Below are positions 7,183-14,502 of a stretch of DNA of 64,000 bases, in pieces. Below the pieces are notes generated by a model. It saw only the letters and a program-made list of their open reading frames with translations. It had not been told where the DNA came from and made no database searches. Position 1 is the first letter of the stretch. Each line of letters begins with the position of its first letter. Origin of the DNA: Saccharothrix sp. (GTDB taxonomy: Bacteria > Actinomycetota > Actinomycetes > Mycobacteriales > Pseudonocardiaceae); assembly GCF_031180885.1 (NCBI RefSeq), contig NZ_JAPSLK010000012.1:122440-186439 (forward strand), written 5' to 3'. Made by a program: the position numbers and the translations under genes.

Positions 7183-8864
7183 TGGGACCGTACCTGCGGG
7201 CGTTGGCCGGGCAGCGGCGCCCGGTCCTGGCGCTGCTGGGCTGGTCGGTGGTGGAGGGCGTGCCGGCGCTGCTGTCCGGGCGGCTGGTCGGGTTGGCCGT
7301 GGACCGGGGGTTCGCGGTCGGCGACGTGCGGACCGGCGTGCTGTGGCTGCTGGCGTTCGCGGTCGTGGCGGTGCTGGGCGGGTTCGGGCTGCGGCAGGTG
7401 TTCATGCGCCTGGGCGAGGTCGTGGAGCCGTTGCGGGACGCGCTGGTCGGGGTGGTCGTGCGGGGTGTTCTGCACTCCTCGCGGCGGCAGCCCGACGCCA
7501 GTGCCGTCGCGCGGATCACCCGGCACGTCGAGGTGGTGCGCGATGCCACCGCCGGGTTGTTGGTGCAGGCACGGGCTTTGCTGGTGACGACTGCTGCGGC
7601 CCTGGTCGGGTTGGCGACCTTGGTGTCGTCGGTGGCCTGGCTGGTCGTGCTGCCGGTGGTGGCTTCCCTGGTGCTCTTCGGTGCATTGTTGCCGACGTTG
7701 GCACGTGGGCAGCGGGCGTTGGTGCTGGCCGACGAGGACGCGGCCGAGGCGGCGGGGTCGGTGCTGCTCGGGATGCGCGACGTCGTGGCGTGCGGGGCGG
7801 GTGCGCGGGCGGTCGCGGACGTGCGGCGGCAGGTCGACCGGCAGGCGGCGGCGACCGTGCGGCTGGCGTGGGCGACGGCGTTGCGCGGGATCGTGATCTC
7901 GGTTGGCGGGTTCGCGCCGTTGGCGCTGCTGGTGGTGCTCGCGCCGGGGTTGGTTTCGCGGGGCGAGTTGACCGCCGGTGAGGTGCTGGGCGCGGTCGTG
8001 TACTTGAGCACGAGCGTGCAGCCGGCGTTGCGGCGGCTCGCGGACACCGTCGGCACGGTGGTGCTGCGCTTGGCCGTGGCGCTGCGGCGGCTGGCCGAGG
8101 CGGCTCCGGTGGTCGAGGACCCTCCGGGTGAACTCGTTCCGGGGGGTGACGAGGTGGAGTTGCGCGGGGTGACGTTCGGGTGGGGCGCGGGTGTGCCCGT
8201 GGTGCGGGACCTTTCGCTGCGGTTGTCGCCCGGTGCGCACCTGGCGGTGGTGGGGCCGAGTGGGATCGGGAAGTCGACTCTGGCCGGGCTGCTGACCGGG
8301 TTGATCGCGCCGCACGCCGGGGACGTGCTGTTCGGCGGGGTGCCGGTGGGGGCGGTGGCGCCTTCGGTGCGGCACTCGCGGATCGCGTTGGTGCCGCAGG
8401 AGACGTACCTGTTCACGGGGACGGTGCGGGAGAACTTGTCGCTGTTCGCGCCTTCGGCTTCGGATGATTTGTTGATGGAGGCCCTTTCGGCGGTAGGTGC
8501 TTCGGGGGTCGTTACCCGTTTGGGCGGGTTGGACGGGGTCGTCGGGCACGGCGGTGGTGGCCTGTCGGCCGGTGAGGCGCAGTTGCTGGCGGTGGCGCGG
8601 GTGTACGCGTGCCCGGCGGATGTCGTGGTGCTGGACGAGGCGACGTCCAACCTCGACCCGGCGGCGGAGGCCGTGGTGGAGCGTGCGTTCGCGGCGCGTG
8701 GCGGGGTGCTGGTGGTGATCGCGCACCGGCTGTCGTCCGCTTTGCGTGCTTCGTCCGTGTTGGTGATGGACGGCGGTGAGCCCTTGCTGGGGTCGCACGA
8801 GGAGTTGCTGGGCCGGTCGGCGGCCTACCGCGACCTGATGGCGGCGTGGCAGCCGGTGGCGTGA
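7182..8864 (+). CDS. Half-size ABC exporter, subunit 2 (RamB/AmfB-like), catalytic subunit
   Basis: 560 residues from ATG 7182, which overlaps the stop of the previous gene; the in-frame stretch upstream to 7098 is not needed. An N-terminal six-helix membrane domain is followed by an ATPase with Walker A GPSGIGKS (358-365), signature LSAGE (461-465), Walker B LDEATS with the proper catalytic Glu486, and an H-loop in VVIAHRL. The signature departs from LSGGQ. With the Asp460 of subunit 1 this predicts one weak and one competent ATP site, as in TM287/288-type exporters. No peptidase domain. Likely exports the SapB-like peptide. Confidence 0.9.
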   Translation: MGPYLRALAGQRRPVLALLGWSVVEGVPALLSGRLVGLAVDRGFAVGDVRTGVLWLLAFAVVAVLGGFGLRQVFMRLGEVVEPLRDALVGVVVRGVLHSSRRQPDASAVARITRHVEVVRDATAGLLVQARALLVTTAAALVGLATLVSSVAWLVVLPVVASLVLFGALLPTLARGQRALVLADEDAAEAAGSVLLGMRDVVACGAGARAVADVRRQVDRQAAATVRLAWATALRGIVISVGGFAPLALLVVLAPGLVSRGELTAGEVLGAVVYLSTSVQPALRRLADTVGTVVLRLAVALRRLAEAAPVVEDPPGELVPGGDEVELRGVTFGWGAGVPVVRDLSLRLSPGAHLAVVGPSGIGKSTLAGLLTGLIAPHAGDVLFGGVPVGAVAPSVRHSRIALVPQETYLFTGTVRENLSLFAPSASDDLLMEALSAVGASGVVTRLGGLDGVVGHGGGGLSAGEAQLLAVARVYACPADVVVLDEATSNLDPAAEAVVERAFAARGGVLVVIAHRLSSALRASSVLVMDGGEPLLGSHEELLGRSAAYRDLMAAWQPVA

Positions 8865-8877
8865 TCTATTTGGGCCC

Positions 8878-9717
8878 GTGGACGTCTTCGAGGAACACCG
8901 GCCGCGGTTGAGGGCTGTCGCGTACCGGATGCTGGGGTCTTTCGCCGACGCGGAGGACGCCGTGCAGGAGACGTGGCTGCGGTACTCGCGTTCTACGGGG
9001 GATGTCGACAACCTGGCGGCGTGGCTGACGACCGTGGTGAGCCGGGTTTGTTTGAACATGCTGCGGTCGCGGGAGCGGCGGCGGGAGGCGTTGGGTGTTT
9101 CCGTGCCGGATCCGGTGATCAGTGGGCCGGACGAGGACGTGGCGCTGGCCGATGCGGTCGGGTTGGCGCTGATGGTGGTGCTGGACACGTTGGCGCCGGC
9201 CGAGCGGGTGGCGTTCGTGCTGCACGACATGTTCGCCGTGCCGTTCGAGGAGATCGCGGGTTTGGTCGACCGGTCGCCTGCGTCTGTGCGCCAGTTGGCG
9301 TCCCGGGCGCGGCGTCGGGTGCGTGCTTCGGCTCCTGCTCCGGATGTGCCGGTGGCGCAGCAGCGGGAGGTGGTGGACGCGTTCTTCGCGGCGGCTCGGG
9401 AGGGGTCGATCGAGGGCTTGCTGGCGGTGTTGGATCCGTCGGTGGTGCTGCGGTCCGATGCGGGTGTGGGTGCTCAGCTGTCGGTGGTGCTCAACGGCGC
9501 TTCGGTGGTCGCGGGCCAGGCTGCTTTGTGGGGCTCGCTGTCGCCGCTTGCTCGGCCGGCGCTGGTCAACGGGGTGGCGGGGGTTGTGGTGGTCGGGCCT
9601 CGGGGGCCGTTGTCGATCATGGGGTTCGGTGTGGTGGGTGGGCGGATCGTGGCTATCGACGTGATCGCGGACGGGGCGCGGTTGGGGGCGTTCAACTTGT
9701 CGGCGGTGGGGGCTTGA
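8878..9717 (+). CDS. ECF sigma factor with C-terminal SnoaL-like domain, ECF41-related but lacking its motifs
   Basis: 279 residues from GTG 8878, only 13 nt after the exporter gene and so probably in its transcription unit. Sigma region 2 lies about 5-70 (YRMLGSFADAEDAVQETWL) and region 4 about 95-150 (LAPAERVAFVLHDMFAVPFEEIA). A SnoaL-like tail follows (about 160-279). The three landmarks of ECF41 factors, WLP, DGGGK and NPDKL, are absent here, in contrast to the sigma factor at 48240. In SnoaL-tailed ECF factors the tail tunes activity in place of an anti-sigma factor. No carboxymuconolactone decarboxylase gene is adjacent. It may control the lanthipeptide genes; target unknown. No clear Shine-Dalgarno sequence. 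Confidence 0.87.
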   Translation: MDVFEEHRPRLRAVAYRMLGSFADAEDAVQETWLRYSRSTGDVDNLAAWLTTVVSRVCLNMLRSRERRREALGVSVPDPVISGPDEDVALADAVGLALMVVLDTLAPAERVAFVLHDMFAVPFEEIAGLVDRSPASVRQLASRARRRVRASAPAPDVPVAQQREVVDAFFAAAREGSIEGLLAVLDPSVVLRSDAGVGAQLSVVLNGASVVAGQAALWGSLSPLARPALVNGVAGVVVVGPRGPLSIMGFGVVGGRIVAIDVIADGARLGAFNLSAVGA

Positions 9718-9730
9718 GCTGGTGAGATCC

Positions 9731-10235
9731 CGGAATTGTCGGTGGCCGTCGGCAGAATGGATACCGGGGGGCCGTGGCCCGCGCTGCGCGCCGCGCGGGG
9801 GCGCGGGGAACTCGGCGGGCCAGGGGAACTCGGCGGGCGGGACGCGGCGGGCGACTGCGAGCTGGATGCGGCGGGCGACTGCGGGGCTGGATGCGGCGGG
9901 CGACTGCCAATTGGAAGCGACCGTTGGATCGCGGCGCGCCTGGCGAAACTCGGTGGGGCAGCGGGACTCGGTGGGGCAGCGGGACTCGGTGGGGCAGCGG
10001 GACTCGGTGGGGCAGCGGGACTCGGTGGCTTGGCGAAACTCGACAGCCTGGCGAAGTTGGCAGCCGGCGACGCGGCCCAATCCCCATCGCGTGGCTGGAC
10101 GGTTCGGCGAGGCACTGCGACTCGACGGCCCCGCAAGCGTTTGCGCCCACAGCTTCCAAGGCGGTTCGAGCGCGCAGCGCGGGCCACGGCCCCCCGGTGT
10201 CCGGTTTACCGGCGGGGACCGACAATTCCCGCCGG
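9731..10235. repeat. Repeat island bounded by inverted copies of a dispersed element
   Basis: Part of the gene-free stretch 9718-10426. The left end (about 9731-9780, GGAATTGTCGG then ACCGGGGGGCCGTGGCCCGCG) is an imperfect reverse complement of the right end (about 10183-10235, GCGGGCCACGGCCCCCCGGT then GACCGACAATTCC). Between them lie short GC-rich tandem units (GGCGGGCGACTGC-like, CTGGCGAA-like). No gene is supported: all long frames here are low-complexity. It looks like a non-autonomous element or a repeat insertion. Confidence 0.6.
9951..10022. repeat. Four exact copies of an 18-bp tandem repeat
   Basis: Unit CGGTGGGGCAGCGGGACT, starting at 9951, 9969, 9987 and 10005 without mismatch, then decaying at 10023. 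The period is a multiple of three but the flanking frames are not gene-like. Confidence 0.9.
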
Positions 10236-10258
10236 TCAGCCGCTGATCGGCCGCCGAC

Positions 10259-10328
10259 CAAGTCGCCTGTCAGTCGCTGATCGAGTCACCCGTCAGTCGC
10301 TGATCAAGTCGCCCGTCAGTCGCTGATC
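10259..10328. repeat. Three copies of a ~23-bp tandem repeat
   Basis: Units share GTCAGTCGCTGATC spaced about 23 bp apart, with the palindrome TGATCA at the junctions. Next to it, 10365-10400 carries short GAGAACAGAGCGC repeats. This may form the 3' region of the DUF3145 transcript, which ends at 10427 on the minus strand. Confidence 0.8.
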
Positions 10329-10426
10329 AGTCACTGGCCGGGCGGTGGTCATGTCGGAGTGCAGCGCGAGAACAGAGCGCGCGAGAACAGAGCGCGATAG
10401 AAGAGCGCGCGAGGACAGCAGGCGGG

Positions 10427-10930
10427 TCAGCCCACGCGGTGGAGCCAAGTCACCGGGGCGCCGTCGCCGGCGCGGCGGAAGGGTTCGAGGGCGTCGTCCC
10501 AAGCCGCGCCCAGGATCTCGTCCACGCCGTGCGCGAAGGACTCGCCGCCGCGGCTTCTCGCCGCGAGTGTCCGCAGTTGGTCCTCTGACACGACGATGTC
10601 GCCGTTGGCGCTGGTCCGCGCGTGCCACAACCCCAGCACGGGCGCGAAGCAGTACCGGACGCCGTCGACGCCCGGGCTCGGGTCCTCGGTGACCTCGAAC
10701 CTCAGCATCGGCCACGCCCTGAGGGCGGCCACGAGTCGGGCGCCTGTGCCGGCTTCGCCGGTCCAGGCGGCCTCGGCGCGCAACTGCCCCGGCGCCGCGG
10801 GTTGGGCCGCCCACTTGAGGTCCGCCCGCTCACCGAGGGTGCCCGAGATCGCCCACTCGACGTGCGGACAGACCGCAGACGGCGACGAGTGGACGTAGAC
10901 CACGCCACTGGTGCTGCCACGGGTGCTCAC
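10427..10930 (-). CDS. DUF3145 family protein
   Basis: 167 residues. The N-terminal GVVYVHSSPSAVCPHVEWA and the following alternating strands are the hallmark of the actinobacterial DUF3145 family, whose function is unknown. Family members usually lie directly beside the fab (type II fatty acid synthase) genes; here the gene is separated from fabF by the lanthipeptide locus and the repeat island and points towards them. GTG or ATG start at 10930. No membrane segment or catalytic motif is visible. Confidence 0.88.
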   Translation of the reverse strand: MSTRGSTSGVVYVHSSPSAVCPHVEWAISGTLGERADLKWAAQPAAPGQLRAEAAWTGEAGTGARLVAALRAWPMLRFEVTEDPSPGVDGVRYCFAPVLGLWHARTSANGDIVVSEDQLRTLAARSRGGESFAHGVDEILGAAWDDALEPFRRAGDGAPVTWLHRVG

Positions 10931-11107
10931 GTTGACCTCCGCTGCTCGACGAGGGACGTCTTCCCCTACGGCCTGTCGAGGTGCTGCGGACGATCTTGCG
11001 AATTCCCGACTTGGTCATTCTGCCCGCGATCGCAGCGGTCCGCCAGAAGAACCAGCACGTTCATCACCCGGGCGGGTCAGATACAGGACTTTCGACTCTG
11101 AAGTGGA

Positions 11108-11139
11108 ACCCCTCGGCCCACGTCAGCGGGCCGAGGGGT
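11108..11139 (-). terminator. Hairpin terminator of the subtilisin gene
   Basis: A perfect 12-bp stem (11108-11119 with 11128-11139) closes an 8-nt loop, about 35 nt beyond the protease stop codon on the minus strand. It also faces the DUF3145 promoter region. Confidence 0.8.
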
Positions 11140-11174
11140 CACTTTGCGAGATCAACCGGACACGATCGCGTGAT

Positions 11175-12602
11175 CTATTGCGCGCGCAGTGCGGTGACCG
11201 CCGCCACCACGTCCACCAGACCCGTTCCGCGGTCGAAGCTGCTCGTGTACCCGCCGGCGGGGACGTAACCGCCGCCGTACTTGTACGCGCTCGACTTCAG
11301 CGCGGCCTCGACCTGGCCCGGCGTCGCGGACGGCCGCGCCTGGAACAGCTGGGCCACGATGCCCGCGATGTGCGGCGCCGCCATGGACGTGCCGGAGATC
11401 GTGTTGAACGTCCCGAGGTCGAGCAGGCCGGGGCCGTTCTGCGGCTGGAGGCCCGTCGCGCAGATCACCAGGTACGGCCGGCACGCCGCGGTGATGTTCT
11501 CACCGGGCGCGGAGATGTCCGGCCAGGTCGACGGGTCGGTGGCCAGGCCGCGCGAGGAGTAGTCCGAGACCGCGCCGTCGCGGGTGCCGGTGTCCTGGTC
11601 GTAGTAGGACGCGACGGAGATCACGCCGGGCGTCGGGTCCTGACCGGGCGGGTTGGACAGGCTGGTCGACCCGTCGCCGCCGTCGTTGCCGTTGGCCCAC
11701 ACGGTCACCACGCCCTCGGCCGCGAGCGCCCGCTGGAGCTTCGCGGTGGCCGAGTTCGGGTCGAACGCGCCGCCGCCGACCGGGCCGTAGGAGTTGTTGA
11801 CCACCTTGATCGGCGGGCACGTCGAGGCCGGCACGCCCGCGCCGCACGGCGCCGCGTGGTTCTCCAGCACCCAGTTCAGCGCGGCGTCCGCGCCGAGGAT
11901 CAGCAGCGCCGCGCCGGTCGAGATGACCACGGTCTTCGCGCCGGGGGCCGCGCCGCGCACCACGGTGCCGTCGGTGAGCTTCACGTCGCTGCCCACGGCG
12001 ATGCCGGTGACGTGCGTGCCGTGGCCGCCGACGGACAGGGTGTCGGTGTCGACCGACGTCGGCACGTCGACGACGCAGCCGGTGCCCGTGGACGACTCGT
12101 CCACGCACAGGCTCTTGAGGTTGCGGACGACCTTGGTCTGCCCGCTCGCGGTGCGGAACGCCGGGTGCGTCGGGTCCACGCCCGAGTCGATGACCGCGAC
12201 CGTGACACCGCTGCCGTCGAGGGCGAGGCCGTTGGCGCCGGTCAGGGTCTGGCGCGCTTCGAGTCCCCGGGTGGCGGTGTGCGAGGTCGATCCGGTGAAC
12301 CGGATCGGCTGGTCGGCCTCGACGTAGGTCACACCGGGCACGGCCCGCACGGCCGCGATCTCGGCCGCGCTGCCGCGGGCGGCGACGACGCCGATGCGGT
12401 TGAACGCGGTGAGCCGGGTCAGGCCGGCCTGGGTGACCGCGCGTTCGGCGGCGGCCAGGTCGGTGCCGTGCACCAGGACGGTGCCGGAGTAGGTCGAGCT
12501 GAGCAGGGTCGAGACGGGCGCGAGCAGGCCCGCGTTGGCGGAGGGGGCGGCGGCTACGGAGAGTGCAAGGACTCCCGCTGCGGCCAAGGCGACTTTGCGC
12601 AT
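11175..12602 (-). CDS. Secreted subtilisin-family (S8) serine protease
   Basis: 475 residues. A Sec signal peptide (1-24, ending SANA) precedes an inhibitor-like propeptide (about 35-100, with TYVEADQPI before the mature region). The catalytic triad is complete: Asp139 in VAVIDSGVD, His194 in GGHGTHVTG and Ser406 in GTSMAAPH; Asn306 in ANGND is the oxyanion-hole residue. Six or more cysteines in the mature part suggest disulfides, fitting an extracellular enzyme. Transcribed alone, with a promoter region shared with the divergent membrane protein gene. A role in lanthipeptide leader removal is possible but unsupported. Confidence 0.94.
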   Translation of the reverse strand: MRKVALAAAGVLALSVAAAPSANAGLLAPVSTLLSSTYSGTVLVHGTDLAAAERAVTQAGLTRLTAFNRIGVVAARGSAAEIAAVRAVPGVTYVEADQPIRFTGSTSHTATRGLEARQTLTGANGLALDGSGVTVAVIDSGVDPTHPAFRTASGQTKVVRNLKSLCVDESSTGTGCVVDVPTSVDTDTLSVGGHGTHVTGIAVGSDVKLTDGTVVRGAAPGAKTVVISTGAALLILGADAALNWVLENHAAPCGAGVPASTCPPIKVVNNSYGPVGGGAFDPNSATAKLQRALAAEGVVTVWANGNDGGDGSTSLSNPPGQDPTPGVISVASYYDQDTGTRDGAVSDYSSRGLATDPSTWPDISAPGENITAACRPYLVICATGLQPQNGPGLLDLGTFNTISGTSMAAPHIAGIVAQLFQARPSATPGQVEAALKSSAYKYGGGYVPAGGYTSSFDRGTGLVDVVAAVTALRAQ

Positions 12603-12740
12603 GGCGTTGAAACCTCCGGTGCAGGGTTGAGCAATCCGTCTAACGATCGACCCCCGTTCCGGTGATGGCAGTCACTGAAAGTGTCAAGTCGCCATCCTCG
12701 GGGCCGCGTCGGCGTCGCCGGCGCTACGGTGTCCGATCGT

Positions 12741-14003
12741 GTGGAACGGTGTGATCTCGTGCGCCTGATCAAGCTCGGGACCGAGCCCTCGGCGGTCGGT
12801 GCCGACGTGCGGGCCGCGCTCAGCACGTGGGGTCACGGCGACTCCGTGCTGGGCGGTGTCGCGCTGCTCGGCGTCACGCCGCCGGACAGCCCGCGCCCGC
12901 TGGACGCGGTGGTCGTGCTGCCGCGCGGTGTGCTCGTGGTGGTCGGCGTCGACCTGCCGGACCCGGCGATGCGCCTGGAGGCCCCGCTGGCCGGCCAGTG
13001 GAAGATCGACGGCTGGCCGCTGACCCGTCCGGACGGCGCGATGAGCCCCGCCGCGGAAGCGCTGGAGGCCAGTGCCGCCGTCACCCGCCGCATCCAGGAC
13101 ATGCGCGGCGAACCGCTTCCGGTGACCACCGTCGTCGCCGTCGGCCCGTACGTGGGTCAGGTCGTGCAGCCGACCGTGGACCTCAACCGGGGCGTGCGCG
13201 TCCTGCACCCCAAGCCCACCACCCTGCTCGCCGCCGCCCGCGAACTCGCCACCAGCGACCGGCCCTGCTCGGCCGGCCACGCCGCGAAGCTCGTCGCCGT
13301 CCTCGCCCCCACCGGCACCCCGCCCGCGACCCGCGACCTGGTCGCCGAGGGCTTCCCGGACGCGGCGGCGGACCTGGCGTCGGCCAGCACCATGCTGCTG
13401 CCCCGGGTCGCGCCCACGCCCAAGCGGCCGAAGTGGCTGCCGTACGCGGCGGCGGCCGTGGTGGTGTCGTTGCTGATCGTGGCGTTGTGGGCGCTGCTGT
13501 CGTCGGGCGGTTCGCCGGAGGCTTCGACCTCGACCAGCGCCGCACCGCAGCCGACCACCGTGGTCGTGGACGGCCGCAACTACCTGCCCAAGGGCGCGGA
13601 CAAGACAGAGAAGTGCGCGGAGCACGCGTTCGGCGACGTGCAGGTGTGGCTGGCCGGGCACATGTGCTTGCAGCTCAAGCGCGCGGTCTACGAGACGACG
13701 ATGGACGGGCGCAAGGTCGGCATCGCGGTGTCCGAGCTGAACCTGCCGGACGGCACTCGGGCGGCCGAACTGCACGCGGTCACGTCCGCGGCCGGCACGG
13801 GCGGGATCACGCCGCTGGTCAAGGAGGGCAAGTCCTGGCCGGGCGGCCCGGCCACGTTCGACCACTCGGCGATGAAGACCGTGGTGAAGGACGCGCAGGT
13901 CCGGATCACGCAGGCGGTGTGGTCGGAGGGCCAGTCCGACCCGGCCGACCCGATGCTGGTCGCCTTGGCGCAACAAGCCATGCGCCTACCGGCGACCCAG
14001 TAG
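12741..14003 (+). CDS. Membrane protein with one central helix, hypothetical
   Basis: About 420 residues. A soluble N-terminal half (about 1-240, with the repeated phrase DAVVVLPRGVLVVVGVDLPDP) precedes one transmembrane helix (WLPYAAAAVVVSLLIVALWAL), a Ser/Thr-rich linker and an exported C-terminal domain with two cysteines. I do not recognise the family. A TACGGT box at 12725-12730 lies 10 nt before GTG 12741, so the mRNA may be nearly leaderless; GTG 12729 and GTG 12759 are alternatives. Divergent from the subtilisin gene. Confidence 0.72.
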   Translation: MERCDLVRLIKLGTEPSAVGADVRAALSTWGHGDSVLGGVALLGVTPPDSPRPLDAVVVLPRGVLVVVGVDLPDPAMRLEAPLAGQWKIDGWPLTRPDGAMSPAAEALEASAAVTRRIQDMRGEPLPVTTVVAVGPYVGQVVQPTVDLNRGVRVLHPKPTTLLAAARELATSDRPCSAGHAAKLVAVLAPTGTPPATRDLVAEGFPDAAADLASASTMLLPRVAPTPKRPKWLPYAAAAVVVSLLIVALWALLSSGGSPEASTSTSAAPQPTTVVVDGRNYLPKGADKTEKCAEHAFGDVQVWLAGHMCLQLKRAVYETTMDGRKVGIAVSELNLPDGTRAAELHAVTSAAGTGGITPLVKEGKSWPGGPATFDHSAMKTVVKDAQVRITQAVWSEGQSDPADPMLVALAQQAMRLPATQ

Positions 14004-14012
14004 CGGCGGGGG

Positions 14013-14384
14013 TCAGCGGCCGGTGCGGGCCAGGCCGATGGCGATCAGGCCGAACGTCACGTGCAGCACGATCGCCAACCCGGCCACCGTGCTCGTCATC
14101 TCCGTCCCCGGCCGCCCCGCCAACGCCCCGCACGAGAACAACCACCCCGCGACCGCCACCGCGAACCCGGCCCCCAGCCACGTCCGCGGCACATGAGCCA
14201 AGCACAGCAACGCATGGCTCCGCGCCCGCAGCAACGTGTAAGCCACCACGGGCAGCACCAAGAACCCCGGCAGGTACACCGCGATCGGCGCGAGAGCCGG
14301 CCCACCCGGCAGGAACGTCGTCGCGATCATGACCACGCACCAGAGCACCGCGGCGGTCGCGAGTGCAACGGTTCCCCTGGTCAC
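14013..14384 (-). CDS. Small four-helix membrane protein, hypothetical
   Basis: 123 residues from GTG 14384, with four predicted membrane helices (TVALATAAVLWCVVMIATTF; APIAVYLPGFLVLPVVAYTLL; TWLGAGFAVAVAGWLFSCGAL; VAGLAIVLHVTFGLIAIGL). The start is chosen because a TACACT box (14392-14397, minus strand) lies 7 nt before the GTG, matching a leaderless promoter; the frame extends back to a TTG at 14414. Function unknown. It converges with the membrane protein gene ending at 14003. Confidence 0.65.
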   Translation of the reverse strand: MTRGTVALATAAVLWCVVMIATTFLPGGPALAPIAVYLPGFLVLPVVAYTLLRARSHALLCLAHVPRTWLGAGFAVAVAGWLFSCGALAGRPGTEMTSTVAGLAIVLHVTFGLIAIGLARTGR

Positions 14385-14391
14385 CTCCGGC

Positions 14392-14397
14392 AGTGTA
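14392..14397 (-). promoter_or_regulatory. Putative leaderless -10 box
   Basis: TACACT on the minus strand, 7 nt before GTG 14384. The arrangement matches those at 58761 and 61415. Confidence 0.45.
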
Positions 14398-14502
14398 ATG
14401 AGACGAAGCCGCAATTCCCGTAGTTGACGCCTGATGGCGCACGCCTCCTACGGCACTCGGCCCACCCCCGCGCACACACCGAAACCGCAGGTGCACCGAC
14501 CG

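Noticed and set aside
9951..10022. CRISPR array
   Set aside because: Units are contiguous, 18 bp, with no spacers; no cas genes in the window.
9736..10326. Long frames across the 9.7-10.3 kb repeat island
   Set aside because: Low-complexity Gly/Ala/Arg sequence generated by tandem repeats; frames are open on several strands at once.
11175..12602. Subtilisin as the lanthipeptide leader peptidase
   Set aside because: It is secreted, has its own terminator, and is separated by the DUF3145 gene and a repeat island; nothing ties it to the cluster.
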